IMG/VR virus record: IMGVR_UViG_3300047557_002126
Coordinates: 1 to 57,430 of that record
Direction: 5' to 3' (one strand)
Length of the DNA: 57,430 nucleotides
Source: a virus
In this document: positions 40,269-48,275 of the stretch, piece by piece
Position numbering within the stretch: position 1 is the first letter of the stretch
Layout: each line of letters starts with the position of its first letter
Made by a program: the position numbers and the translations under genes
Notes under the pieces: generated by a model
What the model was told of the DNA's origin: nothing
Seen by the model: only the letters and a program-made list of their open reading frames with translations
The model's database searches: none

Positions 40269-42018
40269 AACTCATCTCCTTTTGTAATGCTTCTAAGGTG
40301 CGATACAGATATGGGGTTAAATCCAATCGCGGATCCGCAGCCATCGGTAAGTCCGGTGATTGCGGGTGGGGAGTCTGCATCATCCCCCCCACAAGGCGAG
40401 CAAATTGAGAATAAGCATTCTGCAATTCATTCACCATCCTGAACGGGAACCCAGATAACATCTCGGCCCTTTCCTCGTCCGTTTTAGACGGAAAGAGGTA
40501 CTTCAGTGCTTCAATGCTATCAACACCTAATTCCTGAAGGTTCCTAACAACGATAGAGTTGTTAAGAATATCCTGCGTTGAATCTTCATACACAGGTCCA
40601 GTCCAGCGCCATAACATTGTTACATCGCCGTCAGGAATCAAGCCAATAACACCTGGTGGAATCATTTTTGTTTCCACGCAAGCCATCATGATTTCTTTAA
40701 CTTGATCGTTAAATACTTTCATTGCTTCTTTGTAACCGTTGATGTCTGCTTCGCTTGCATCAACAGGCAGATCGACTGGTTTTTCAATACCAGCGGCAGC
40801 CGCTAACGACTGACGGAACATTTGCTCTTCCTGGTAAATAATTAATTCCAAGCAACGGCAAATGCCATATGTATAAATTGCGTTTGCTTTTTTCTTTGAA
40901 GTTGCAGAAACGCGGCCAAACAATGATTTGTACTCCGTTGCAGTCACGCCAGCAGAAATAGAAAGTTCGTCTACACCACCAAGTGCTGTGCGAATCTCTT
41001 CCCTATACTGACGAGCAAATTGATTTTGATCACCAGTGATAGCATCTGGAACAATGTAACCAACTCGATCGTTTGGCTCCAGGTTTGCAATGATGCGTGG
41101 AACACGAATCTGTCCATCAACACCACGGCTGACCGGATCAGCCTTGAACATTGACGCACTTAATTGAGAAGGACTTGTAAAACCAGAGTTTGCTGCAATA
41201 GAAGGACGTTGAACAACAGAATCTCCACCGGCCTCAATTAGATCTGTCTTGGGACGAGAAGAAAGAAGGGTTGGGTTACCAAAGAACTGAACGTTTTTGC
41301 GCATGGTGCGAACCATTTCGTCATGCGTGACAATATGGTTGGCCATTGCATCAAATTCACCAACACCCTCATTAGCAAAGCCTTTGGGGTTGTTAAAGAT
41401 TTCAACGCAAGGAATAAATCCAAGTGTATTTTTAAATGTTTTAGTTTTGCCTGTTACGGCATATTCAGGGAGATCAAAAGAAAGCTCGCCTTCCGAATGA
41501 GTTTCTTTAATTTCTTTTCTTTTAATTGACAGACGGATGTATCGACGGGATCCGTTGCTATCCCCAATAGATTTACCAGTTAAATTTGTTTGATTAATAT
41601 CAGCGCCAAATCCACCTGGCCGACGAATCTTGTAGCTGTAGATCACCACGACTTCATCAAGCTCGCCATCTACGTTGTAGAACGTACGATATTCATGTTC
41701 TCGGAAATAATAGATGCGATAGTTAATTTTGGTTGGACGAATATAAAAAAGGCCCTTGCCATCACAAAGAAAATAATCCCAGATGGAATCCAGGCGAACA
41801 TCAATTTGATTGTATTTAATTACTCGATCGATAAAATCTTTGCGCTGATTACCGAAGTTATCTTGGCTGGGAAAAAATTCAACACCCTGGCGGATGCCAA
41901 ACATTTTCATCTGCGCTAAATGAGAGGCAACAACACCTGTATCGACAACCGTAGAGCTGTCTTTGTCGATGTAGGCATTAATAATTTCTTGAAGCCTAGC
42001 TTTAGCGTCAGCAGCCAT
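39685..42018 (-). CDS. portal (head-tail connector) protein
   Basis: A 777-residue protein whose first 580 residues resemble podovirus portal proteins: LQEIINAYIDKDSSTVVDTG, FYIRPTKINYRIYYFREHEY, DPVSRGVDGQIRVPRIIANL, then ALGGVDELSISAGVTATEYK. The portal ring at the capsid vertex is the DNA channel. The C-terminal 195 residues are low-complexity Ser/Gly/Pro, end with RNRSSRRSK, and share DNA with the scaffold. Its start overlaps the stop of a 48-aa gene. Confidence 0.75.
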   Translation of the reverse strand: MAADAKARLQEIINAYIDKDSSTVVDTGVVASHLAQMKMFGIRQGVEFFPSQDNFGNQRKDFIDRVIKYNQIDVRLDSIWDYFLCDGKGLFYIRPTKINYRIYYFREHEYRTFYNVDGELDEVVVIYSYKIRRPGGFGADINQTNLTGKSIGDSNGSRRYIRLSIKRKEIKETHSEGELSFDLPEYAVTGKTKTFKNTLGFIPCVEIFNNPKGFANEGVGEFDAMANHIVTHDEMVRTMRKNVQFFGNPTLLSSRPKTDLIEAGGDSVVQRPSIAANSGFTSPSQLSASMFKADPVSRGVDGQIRVPRIIANLEPNDRVGYIVPDAITGDQNQFARQYREEIRTALGGVDELSISAGVTATEYKSLFGRVSATSKKKANAIYTYGICRCLELIIYQEEQMFRQSLAAAAGIEKPVDLPVDASEADINGYKEAMKVFNDQVKEIMMACVETKMIPPGVIGLIPDGDVTMLWRWTGPVYEDSTQDILNNSIVVRNLQELGVDSIEALKYLFPSKTDEERAEMLSGFPFRMVNELQNAYSQFARLVGGMMQTPHPQSPDLPMAADPRLDLTPYLYRTLEALQKEMSYAGRYRPIDPTDEPSTSSSSPQQLRGGSSDSGGTSPQLPGSSSGLSGGYQLPPSSTTGEPQLPIRPYSVRPPIPTDFGTGGESLGIGVQQGGEPAERTSSIPVPGSTIDSADSIYPGELRPSQQPSYATIGSADLVAQPGLLSQLFPNLFGALTGSESGSERGSGQRDRGLLPDESGNTRGAKRVRNRSSRRSK

Positions 42019-42164
42019 TAAGTATTAACCTCACTATTTAAATTGATCTTAGCAGTTTTCTTTTGTTTCTTTTCAAGTAACCACCGGTCAAAAAAAGCTA
42101 GCTCCGCAGGAGAGAAAAGATCTGGATGTTCCAGTGCTTGTTTAACTAGCTTTTTCTTTTTCAT
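42018..42164 (-). CDS. 48-aa basic protein before portal
   Basis: Starts MKKKKLVKQALEHPDLFSPA and continues with AFFDRWLLEKKQKKTAKINL. Such small Lys-rich proteins with HPDLFSPAEL and the WL-x-x-K-K-Q-K-K core are common next to phage portal genes, with unknown role. It overlaps both neighbours (TAATG and TGATG). Confidence 0.65.
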   Translation of the reverse strand: MKKKKLVKQALEHPDLFSPAELAFFDRWLLEKKQKKTAKINLNSEVNT

Positions 42165-42628
42165 CAGGAAACAAATTTATTTTGAAACCCGGCGGGAATG
42201 CTTGCGTTCCAAGGGACAGTGCTACCTGGTGTTGGGCCAGGGCGCTCCCACATTGGTTGTGGACGGAAATTAGGATTACCAGGGGGCTTAATCATACCTG
42301 GATTCCAGCCTGGGGCAGGAAGTGGCGTATTCGGGCCACGGGGGATTTCAGAAGCAACTGCACCAAGATTACCTGGGGCACCAGGAATTAATGAATCACC
42401 AAAAGCAAGCGGAAGCTGTGGGCCAGCACCGGGCATAATTCCACGACGCATCAGCTCATCGTTGAGTTGTTGATTCTGCTGGGTACCGCCCTCGTAAAGA
42501 CGCTTCAGCTGCTCGCCAGACCTGCCGCCAAGTGCTCCTGGACGCTTGTTAATTTCAAAGCTAGGACCTCCAGCGAGCATACCAGCTTGATTTCCCACCG
42601 AAGGAGCACCGTTGTAGTAACGAATCAT
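42164..42628 (-). CDS. hypothetical Pro/Gly-rich virion protein
   Basis: About 154 residues from the ATG at 42628 (MIRYYNGAPSVGNQAGMLAG), chosen because TTGGAGGATTAAA lies directly upstream; in-frame start at 42664 lacks this. Very rich in Pro, Gly and Asn; ends IPAGFQNKFVS. Probably a structural or disordered protein. Confidence 0.6.
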   Translation of the reverse strand: MIRYYNGAPSVGNQAGMLAGGPSFEINKRPGALGGRSGEQLKRLYEGGTQQNQQLNDELMRRGIMPGAGPQLPLAFGDSLIPGAPGNLGAVASEIPRGPNTPLPAPGWNPGMIKPPGNPNFRPQPMWERPGPTPGSTVPWNASIPAGFQNKFVS

Positions 42629-42629
42629 T

Positions 42630-42812
42630 TTAATCCTCCAACACCTCGTAACCAGACATTTCATTAAGTCTACTCAATACAACTCCATCTCCCTTAATAT
42701 TCCACTCAAGAATATCGTCCTCTTCCCAGCCAAGCTCCTCAATCAAATCGTCAGGAAATGTGATGAACAAATCACCGTTATCATCTTCCTGCACTTCAAG
42801 GATGTAGCTCAT
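42630..42812 (-). CDS. AbrB/MazE-like (SpoVT) domain protein
   Basis: A 60-residue protein with the swapped-hairpin pattern: DNGDLFITFPDDLIEELGWE, EDDILEWNIKGDGVVLSRLN. This is like AbrB-type transition regulators and MazE-type antitoxins. No toxin partner is evident next to it. It may act as a small DNA-binding regulator within the late block; its stop is 1 nt from the start of the next gene. Confidence 0.65.
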   Translation of the reverse strand: MSYILEVQEDDNGDLFITFPDDLIEELGWEEDDILEWNIKGDGVVLSRLNEMSGYEVLED

Positions 42813-43102
42813 TTTGCCAAAAGCTTTTCAATTAGCTTATCAAGCTTAATATTGATTTGCTTAAAGTTGTCATGCATTGTTTGAATTTCCCTCAAAAAAT
42901 CAACTTTCAATACGTATTCCAGAGGCATCCTGTTGATGGTATCTTCAAGTGATTTAATTTTTTCATCTTGACGATGTAGTTCTTCTTGCACATCCCTAAC
43001 GCGTTCGTGTGCACGGTTTAAGAACTTATTCATAACCCAGCTCCCGCCTGTTACAGCAGAACCTACCGCCGTTATGACTAAGGCGAGATACTCGGGACCC
43101 AC
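42809..43102 (-). CDS. one-TM coiled-coil protein (DUF7201/spanin-like)
   Basis: A 97-residue protein from GTG at 43102 with an N-terminal hydrophobic helix (LALVITAVGSAVTGGSWVMN) and a long coiled coil (VRDVQEELHRQDEKIKSLED). This fits the small anchor proteins found near cyanophage terminase genes. It could assist lysis as an inner-membrane spanin or be a virion membrane component. Confidence 0.55.
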   Translation of the reverse strand: MGPEYLALVITAVGSAVTGGSWVMNKFLNRAHERVRDVQEELHRQDEKIKSLEDTINRMPLEYVLKVDFLREIQTMHDNFKQINIKLDKLIEKLLAK

Positions 43103-43131
43103 TTGACCAAAGCTTTTTTACCATTCTAATT

Positions 43132-44661
43132 TTAGTAATCAAACTGAAGTTGACTTTTTTTAGAAAGACCAGTAACCAACCAAACCAGTGCGTCAACACA
43201 GTCATCGTGACTACTGACACCAAAGTTTGTAAGCTCTTCAAACATATTTGTGAAATTTCGGTAGCGGTTGAAGATAATTTTGCGATCCTCAAACATGCCC
43301 ATAATTCCACGGAAACGAGCCAACTTATCTGCACGGAATCCTTTGACAGGGTGCCAAATTAAGTTATAAAGACCTTCACCGTTTAAGCACACACGCTTGA
43401 AGTCGGCCTCCAGGGATGCCTGGTACTGTACCGCCTCACTCCATACGTCACACGTTGAATATGTTGGGAAGTAATTACCGTTCTCATCTTTTCCAAGTAC
43501 GCACCAATCATTGAGAAGTTCCTTGAGTGCATCTAGTTTTTCAAGGTTACCCATAACGCGCATCCGGCGATAATCAATGATATGAATATGATCACCAATG
43601 CGTCCGCCAAGAACAAATACGGTGTAATCGTTTTTCTCCTTAGTACCAGCAGAGAGGTCAACCCCAACTCCCAAGGCATCAAATTCAGTTGCAATTTCAG
43701 CTTTAACCAACAACTCTGGTGCAAGCGACAGTTCGTTTTGGCGAACAATTTGATTCATGTACTGAAAAGAAAAAGCAATTGGAGCTTGCCGTTTCTTTTC
43801 CTTTAGATAATCCAACGACCACATGTCGGGCCAATAAGATTCTTCTTCTCCAGTTTCATCGTTATTTAAAATTGCAGATAGAACAATCTGTGACCAATTG
43901 TTTTGTGGATTAAAGGTTGTGGCATGCACATCATCATGACGGAACCGTGTACCAAGACAAATGGCCCTGCCACCCTCAAACATGGTGGGTGCAATAACTG
44001 CATTCCAATTATCCTGCATGATTTTACGGATATCTGGATTGGCAATATCAGAAGCTGATTTGATAGGGTCATCGATGATGACCAGGTGAGAACGCTTTGA
44101 AGTCACCGAGCCTTTAAGGCCTGCAGCGCAAAGTGTAAATTGTTCTTCACCAGTGGTGTCGATGCCTGCAAATTTATGGTCAATGGACCAGTACTCATTG
44201 CTGGTTACGTTCTTTAAAAGTTTTACACAAGGGAATACTTCTTGGTATTTTTTGCTTTCAATAATACGTTTAATTGTTGCCGACTTGGAACGAGCAATAT
44301 CAACCGTATAAGAAAGATAAAGAATTTGCAGTGTGCGTTTTGCGAGAGTATGAATGCCAATGGCCCAGGCCGTAAAAAGACCGAGCACTGTTGACTTAGC
44401 AGAACCCCGTGGACCTAACAAATCAATATTGGGGCCAGCAATTTTAATAAGGCAAGAACTGTCCTCGTTTGATACCAGGTGTCGATGCCAGTTTTTGTGG
44501 TGTTGCGCCGGAGGCTTATCTGCTACGTACTCACAAAAGAAACCAAAATCCTCTTGTGCCTTCTTCAGTAAATCTTCGTTATTGCTTTTGCGGACTTTGT
44601 GATTTTTTGCAGCAGCCTGCGCATTCCGCCGATAAGCAAGATGAAGATGAGAAGGAGACAT
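43132..44661 (-). CDS. terL: terminase large subunit
   Basis: A 509-residue packaging motor. The ATPase has LLGPRGSAKST (Walker A, 81-91), SHLVIIDDP (Walker B, about 191-199) and CLGTRFRHDD (coupling motif, 235-244). The RNase H-like nuclease starts with GVDLSAGTKEKND (Asp335) and includes STCDVWSEAVQYQ and DDCVDALVW near the C-terminus. The motor cuts and translocates DNA into the prohead. An 8-bp hairpin lies 2 nt before its ATG. It is followed by small genes and preceded by a possible small subunit. Confidence 0.92.
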   Translation of the reverse strand: MSPSHLHLAYRRNAQAAAKNHKVRKSNNEDLLKKAQEDFGFFCEYVADKPPAQHHKNWHRHLVSNEDSSCLIKIAGPNIDLLGPRGSAKSTVLGLFTAWAIGIHTLAKRTLQILYLSYTVDIARSKSATIKRIIESKKYQEVFPCVKLLKNVTSNEYWSIDHKFAGIDTTGEEQFTLCAAGLKGSVTSKRSHLVIIDDPIKSASDIANPDIRKIMQDNWNAVIAPTMFEGGRAICLGTRFRHDDVHATTFNPQNNWSQIVLSAILNNDETGEEESYWPDMWSLDYLKEKKRQAPIAFSFQYMNQIVRQNELSLAPELLVKAEIATEFDALGVGVDLSAGTKEKNDYTVFVLGGRIGDHIHIIDYRRMRVMGNLEKLDALKELLNDWCVLGKDENGNYFPTYSTCDVWSEAVQYQASLEADFKRVCLNGEGLYNLIWHPVKGFRADKLARFRGIMGMFEDRKIIFNRYRNFTNMFEELTNFGVSSHDDCVDALVWLVTGLSKKSQLQFDY

Positions 44662-44663
44662 AT

Positions 44664-44685
44664 GTATTCAGCTTTGACTGAATAC
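44664..44685 (-). promoter_or_regulatory. perfect 8-bp hairpin at terminase start codon
   Basis: GTATTCAG and CTGAATAC flank a 6-nt loop on the minus strand, ending 2 nt before the terL ATG at 44661. It fills nearly all of the 28-nt gap between the two genes. No Shine-Dalgarno and no T-run. Confidence 0.65.
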
Positions 44686-44689
44686 TAGC

Positions 44690-44848
44690 CTATTTCTTTT
44701 GTTTACGTTTTTGCTCTTGGTATTTACGTGCCTTTTCTAATGCCGCTTTACGTTTTTCTTTATCATTCATCTCAGTGCCGTCTTCGTTTTTAGCTTCTTT
44801 TTTCTTGAAGTGCTCAAGAAGCTGGGGCGGCATTTTATTCTTAGGCAT
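44690..44848 (-). CDS. 52-aa basic protein
   Basis: Starts MPKNKMPPQLLEHFKKKEAK and ends ARKYQEQKRKQKK. Highly charged and helical. Proteins of this type (PPQLLEHFKKK with a Lys-rich tail) recur beside cyanophage terminases, with unknown role. Its start is linked to the preceding gene by a nearly overlapping stop (ATTTAATTAAATG). Confidence 0.65.
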   Translation of the reverse strand: MPKNKMPPQLLEHFKKKEAKNEDGTEMNDKEKRKAALEKARKYQEQKRKQKK

Positions 44849-44852
44849 TTAA

Positions 44853-45029
44853 TTAAATAGCGCGACGGGATGTTCCAGGGCCAAATTTAATCCCTGGTCG
44901 ATCTGTTGTGGGACGTACTTCACGTGATGGTTGGGATGGACCACGATCACCCGATTCGTTTGGCTGGGGGCGCATGCCAACTTGTGGCCGGTTTCCAGCA
45001 AGAGGAATGTTAGTGCGTGTTGCGCCCAT
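44853..45029 (-). CDS. 58-aa hypothetical protein
   Basis: Starts MGATRTNIPLAGNRPQVGMR and ends FGPGTSRRAI. Rich in Pro, Arg and Gly, so probably disordered. It is in a different frame from a longer open frame in the same place (44849-45091), which looks like a shadow. A weak GTTT...AAAC pairing precedes the ATG. Confidence 0.55.
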   Translation of the reverse strand: MGATRTNIPLAGNRPQVGMRPQPNESGDRGPSQPSREVRPTTDRPGIKFGPGTSRRAI

Positions 45030-45059
45030 TGTTTAAGCTTTTTATGTATTTTAAAACAG

Positions 45060-45716
45060 TTATTCGTCAAGTTGCATTTTTGCCCACACACTCATCGAAG
45101 CTTCATGCAATGGACCTTCAATTGGATCATCCTTAAAGATTGCCATAAGTTCACGCATTGCACGGTCGGCACCGGCCATGAGTAAGCCTTTGCGATCTTT
45201 CATGGATGTAAATGATTCAACCTGTGCAATAGTGCTGCGCAATTCTTTTTGCATCGAGGCAATACGTGCTACACCCACATCACGCTTGACGACATAATTC
45301 TCAATGTCTTCCCTGAGTTTTCTAATGTCCTCCTGCATCTCTCCAATTTCCATCAGGAGAGTTTTGCGGTGATCAGGCTTAGGATATTTTTGTTTTAACC
45401 AGGCGTCGCAGTAAGAAATCTCTCCGCGATAGCCAAGAAATCGCGCATAAAGATAACACTCCACAACAGAGTAGTTATCCTTGGCAAAGCAAAGAAATGA
45501 CTCTTGGGTAGAAGAGTCAAGATTATCTACCCAAGAATAAAAAATTTTAGAATCTATATCCTCGCTGGGACTGCTGGTAATCCCGTTCTTCGTCGCGTTG
45601 CTTAAACTCTTGGGCTTGAGTGGTTCCTGCCCGAGCTTCTTCTGCTCCCTTTGCGATGGTTGCACGTTCTTGTTCTCCCTTATACTTGGCTGCTTTTTCG
45701 CCAAATTCGGCGCCAA
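45060..45716 (-). CDS. possible terminase small subunit
   Basis: Up to 218 residues. The N-terminal 55 overlap the upstream gene in another frame, and the start is unsure: the frame opens at about 45716, and TTG or GTG are the only alternatives. From the YSWVDNLDSSTQESFLCFAK region on the protein is clearly coding. It has a helical first half and a coiled coil (MEIGEMQEDIRKLREDIENY), and it ends SMSVWAKMQLDE. Two small genes separate it from terL. The small-subunit role is inferred from position and coiled-coil form. Confidence 0.5.
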   Translation of the reverse strand: MAPNLAKKQPSIRENKNVQPSQREQKKLGQEPLKPKSLSNATKNGITSSPSEDIDSKIFYSWVDNLDSSTQESFLCFAKDNYSVVECYLYARFLGYRGEISYCDAWLKQKYPKPDHRKTLLMEIGEMQEDIRKLREDIENYVVKRDVGVARIASMQKELRSTIAQVESFTSMKDRKGLLMAGADRAMRELMAIFKDDPIEGPLHEASMSVWAKMQLDE

Positions 45717-45924
45717 GTTCTAAAGTAGCACGTGCTTCATCTGTGGTGCCGCCGTAATAACGATCTGCAGCTTCTTTTTTCAGACGCGATTTAGTTGCGT
45801 CATCAAGGCTGGTGTCTGCATCAATGTCAGAAATGCGGCTTTGATAATCACCGCGATTTTTCTGGTAATTGTATGCAGCACCAGCGGCGTCACGATAAGC
45901 CTGCAGGCGTTCTTCGTCGGACAT
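45547..45924 (-). CDS. hypothetical charged protein
   Basis: A 125-residue protein starting MSDEERLQAYRDAAGAAYNY, rich in Glu, Arg, Ala and Gln and strongly helical. It overlaps the start of the possible small terminase by 170 nt in another frame. No ribosome site is clear. Confidence 0.6.
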   Translation of the reverse strand: MSDEERLQAYRDAAGAAYNYQKNRGDYQSRISDIDADTSLDDATKSRLKKEAADRYYGGTTDEARATLELGAEFGEKAAKYKGEQERATIAKGAEEARAGTTQAQEFKQRDEERDYQQSQRGYRF

Positions 45925-45934
45925 TTTAAAGGAA

Positions 45935-46195
45935 TTAGAAGTTGCTCATCATGCCAGCAAGACCACCGGCCATGATGTCACGGCGACCTTCCACAGACTT
46001 CTGACGCTGTTGCTTCATCTTGGAGCCTTCCAGGCGGCCCAGGAGGCCTTCAAATTCAGCCATATTAAAACTGGAAGGGGTATAAGCAGACTCAAACAGA
46101 CGCTTGCGCTGTTCGGCTTTGGTTGCTTCATCAACACCACCGGCTCTATTGATTTCAGCAAGAAGGCGGTTGTATTCTCCCGAAGACATTGTCAT
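45935..46195 (-). CDS. hypothetical 86-aa protein
   Basis: Starts MTMSSGEYNRLLAEINRAGG and ends AGGLAGMMSNF. Helical, with a basic KMKQQRQKSVEGRRD segment. AAGGA lies before the ATG, and a TTATTTA/TAAATAA 7-bp hairpin is just upstream of that ribosome site. The C-terminal GGLAGMM resembles the membrane-active ends of other virion proteins here. Confidence 0.55.
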   Translation of the reverse strand: MTMSSGEYNRLLAEINRAGGVDEATKAEQRKRLFESAYTPSSFNMAEFEGLLGRLEGSKMKQQRQKSVEGRRDIMAGGLAGMMSNF

Positions 46196-46255
46196 TGGTT
46201 TAATCCTTACTTATTTAACGGACTAAATAAATTATAGCAATCTAGATCTAATTTA

Positions 46256-47170
46256 TTACCAGAAGCCAGACGCTAATGCACCATAGATATTGGTCTTAGA
46301 AGAAATTTCCGCAACTTCACGGGTGCCTTTATTTTTAATTTTTTGTATGTCGGAATCAATCTGACCTTGCAACTTAGTTAAACCAGCGTTATAAGCAAAC
46401 TCATCACGTTGACGTAGCTTTTGTTGCATATTTTCAATTTCTGCAACACTTCCAGTAAAGGAAGAAGGCATTGCGCCAAATTTAAGCCCGACCGTTTTTT
46501 CAAGATCCGGATCAAGAGCAGGAGAAAAACCTGTGCCTGTTGAGATGGTATAACGACCTGTACTTTTGTACCAGTCAGGTGCACCCTCTTGGCCCTTGAC
46601 AAGTTCTTTCTCGCTGGGACCAAAATAACTGCGATAGTAATTTTCTAGATAGCTACCACCAACTTTTTCTTTATATTCATCGCTAGCTTTAATTGAAGTA
46701 CCAATAGCATCAATATCAAGCTTGCCACCAGACTTTTGAATTTCGTCCAGACGTGTTTTAAGTTCTTGATCAGATGCTTTGCGTCCAAGGAGATCCTGGA
46801 ACGCTCGCTGAACCAGCGTTTCGCGTTGCGTTGGCAGCTGCTCTAATGTGTATTGCTCAATGCCAGCAAGTTGCCCGGAAACATCACCGGCTTCAAGTCC
46901 GTACTTTTGTTGGAATTTTTCAAGTTCTTCCTTAGCCCGATCGGCAGTTAAAGCACCGGACTTAAGTTGTTGCTGATAAAGATTTGAATATTGGCCAAGA
47001 TTTTGAAGACCCGTTGTGCGTAAGTTTGCTTTACGTGTTGCTTCCGCCAGTTCTTCTTGGTCTTTTTTATCTCTTGCGTATTGAATATCTTTTGCAAGTT
47101 CAGCATAATATGCACGCTGTTCTGCGCTTTCTTTAGGAGCTTCTACAGTTGTACGTCCGCCGCCACCCAT
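46256..47170 (-). CDS. virion-region protein with DUF4214-like repeat
   Basis: A 304-residue protein. Residues about 125-175 read LVQRAFQDLLGRKASDQELK, then IGTSIKASDEYKEKVGGS, which fits a DUF4214/linker-type helical repeat (Y-x-D-L-L-G-R). It begins MGGGGRTTVEAPKESAEQ and the C-terminal part is coiled coil. Likely a virion or assembly component. AGAG lies before the start. Confidence 0.6.
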   Translation of the reverse strand: MGGGGRTTVEAPKESAEQRAYYAELAKDIQYARDKKDQEELAEATRKANLRTTGLQNLGQYSNLYQQQLKSGALTADRAKEELEKFQQKYGLEAGDVSGQLAGIEQYTLEQLPTQRETLVQRAFQDLLGRKASDQELKTRLDEIQKSGGKLDIDAIGTSIKASDEYKEKVGGSYLENYYRSYFGPSEKELVKGQEGAPDWYKSTGRYTISTGTGFSPALDPDLEKTVGLKFGAMPSSFTGSVAEIENMQQKLRQRDEFAYNAGLTKLQGQIDSDIQKIKNKGTREVAEISSKTNIYGALASGFW

Positions 47171-47197
47171 TTGTTTTCTCTATTGCTTTAATCTATT

Positions 47198-47788
47198 TTA
47201 TGCTGATTGCATCCAGGCTGGATTTGAGTAGCGTGATGCATTGAACACAGGTGCACCAAACATTGCATCTGTGATTGCACGGCGTTCTGCTGCACTTTCT
47301 GCCAAAGCGCCCGCCCTGCGGCGTGCGGAGAGTTCTCGACCTTCTGGCGACAACTCATCACGGAAAGCCTGAAGAGTATCTTCAGAACGAATCATGCGCT
47401 CTTGCGGAGCAAAGAAAAGATTTTCATATTCCCGCGCACGTTTTTGACGTTGGTATTCATACTCAGGTAAAGAAACCTGACCCCATTGATTCGTTTGGGC
47501 ACCACGGAAAGCTGCCTGCATAGCAGCTTCGGCTTGCATTTTGCCAAGGTCTGCGGCAAGTTGCCGGTTTGCAGCTTCCTGCCGACCGCCAAAAATACCA
47601 CCGAGTACACTGCTGCCTAATGTGGCTGCAGCCATGAATGGAAATGCCATACCTGATGCTCCTGATGTGCCCTTAGCAGCGTCTAAACTTTTAATGCCAC
47701 TGAGTTTTAAATTGGCTCCAGTGCCAAAATCTATTCCCGAGAATGGGGAACCACTGAAACTATTATAAAACTCATTACCTGTGGCCAT
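47198..47788 (-). CDS. structural/ejection-type protein
   Basis: A 196-residue protein with a central hydrophobic Gly/Ala stretch (GMAFPFMAAATLGSSVLGGI) and helical Gln/Arg/Ala-rich C-terminal half (AAMQAAFRGAQTNQWGQVSL). The mixture fits proteins that associate with membranes during DNA entry. Family not recognised. Confidence 0.55.
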   Translation of the reverse strand: MATGNEFYNSFSGSPFSGIDFGTGANLKLSGIKSLDAAKGTSGASGMAFPFMAAATLGSSVLGGIFGGRQEAANRQLAADLGKMQAEAAMQAAFRGAQTNQWGQVSLPEYEYQRQKRAREYENLFFAPQERMIRSEDTLQAFRDELSPEGRELSARRRAGALAESAAERRAITDAMFGAPVFNASRYSNPAWMQSA

Positions 47789-47792
47789 TTAA

Positions 47793-48263
47793 TTAAAAGT
47801 AACGTTGACCAACTTGTGGAGCAACCCGTGGCACCGCTTGTAATCCAGCAAGATATGCATTACCAATGTTACCAATGGCTTGACCCATATAATCAGGGCT
47901 TACACCATAGCCACCAAACGCTGCCCGAGCAGCCTGGCCCAAGTTGCCAATGGTGTCATTAATCATGCGATAACGCATTTGTTGCTCACCGCGTGCTTTG
48001 TCAAATTCAAGTTGTTGCTCCAGGATTTCACGGCGTCCCTTAGGAGACATTGCGTAAGCCTGTTGTTCAACAATTGGTCGGAACATCCCTGCAAACTCAG
48101 CATCGGGATTCATCGCGCCAGTTAAAAATTGACCGACAGCTTTTTCTTTTACAGTGTCAGGAATTTTATCCGTACCACCGTATAAAGTGCCGACTTCATC
48201 AAGGATGGACTTCCAGCGTCCAGCTTGAGGTATTTGAGGTTGTTGTACTGGCATGATGCTCAT
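47793..48263 (-). CDS. hypothetical virion-region protein
   Basis: A 156-residue protein starting MSIMPVQQPQIPQAGRWKSI with TAGGAGGTTGCT before the ATG, a strong ribosome site. It is helical, with a Gly/Ala/Tyr-rich C-terminus (AYLAGLQAVPRVAPQVGQRY). Its stop is 4 nt from the next gene. Confidence 0.55.
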   Translation of the reverse strand: MSIMPVQQPQIPQAGRWKSILDEVGTLYGGTDKIPDTVKEKAVGQFLTGAMNPDAEFAGMFRPIVEQQAYAMSPKGRREILEQQLEFDKARGEQQMRYRMINDTIGNLGQAARAAFGGYGVSPDYMGQAIGNIGNAYLAGLQAVPRVAPQVGQRYF

Positions 48264-48275
48264 AGCAACCTCCTA

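Noticed and set aside
39885-40442. 185-codon plus-strand frame over portal and scaffold
   Set aside because: Antisense to two overlapping low-complexity genes with Pro/Ala/Ser codons, which gives few stops by chance; it contains no domain.
42630-42812. Antitoxin of a toxin-antitoxin pair
   Set aside because: The AbrB/MazE-like fold is suggestive, but neither neighbour looks like a toxin (one is Pro/Gly-rich, the other a membrane coiled coil).
44849-45091. 80-codon minus-strand frame
   Set aside because: A better frame (44853-45029, 58 aa) starts at an ATG after a short leader and is overlapped by the next gene in the usual way.
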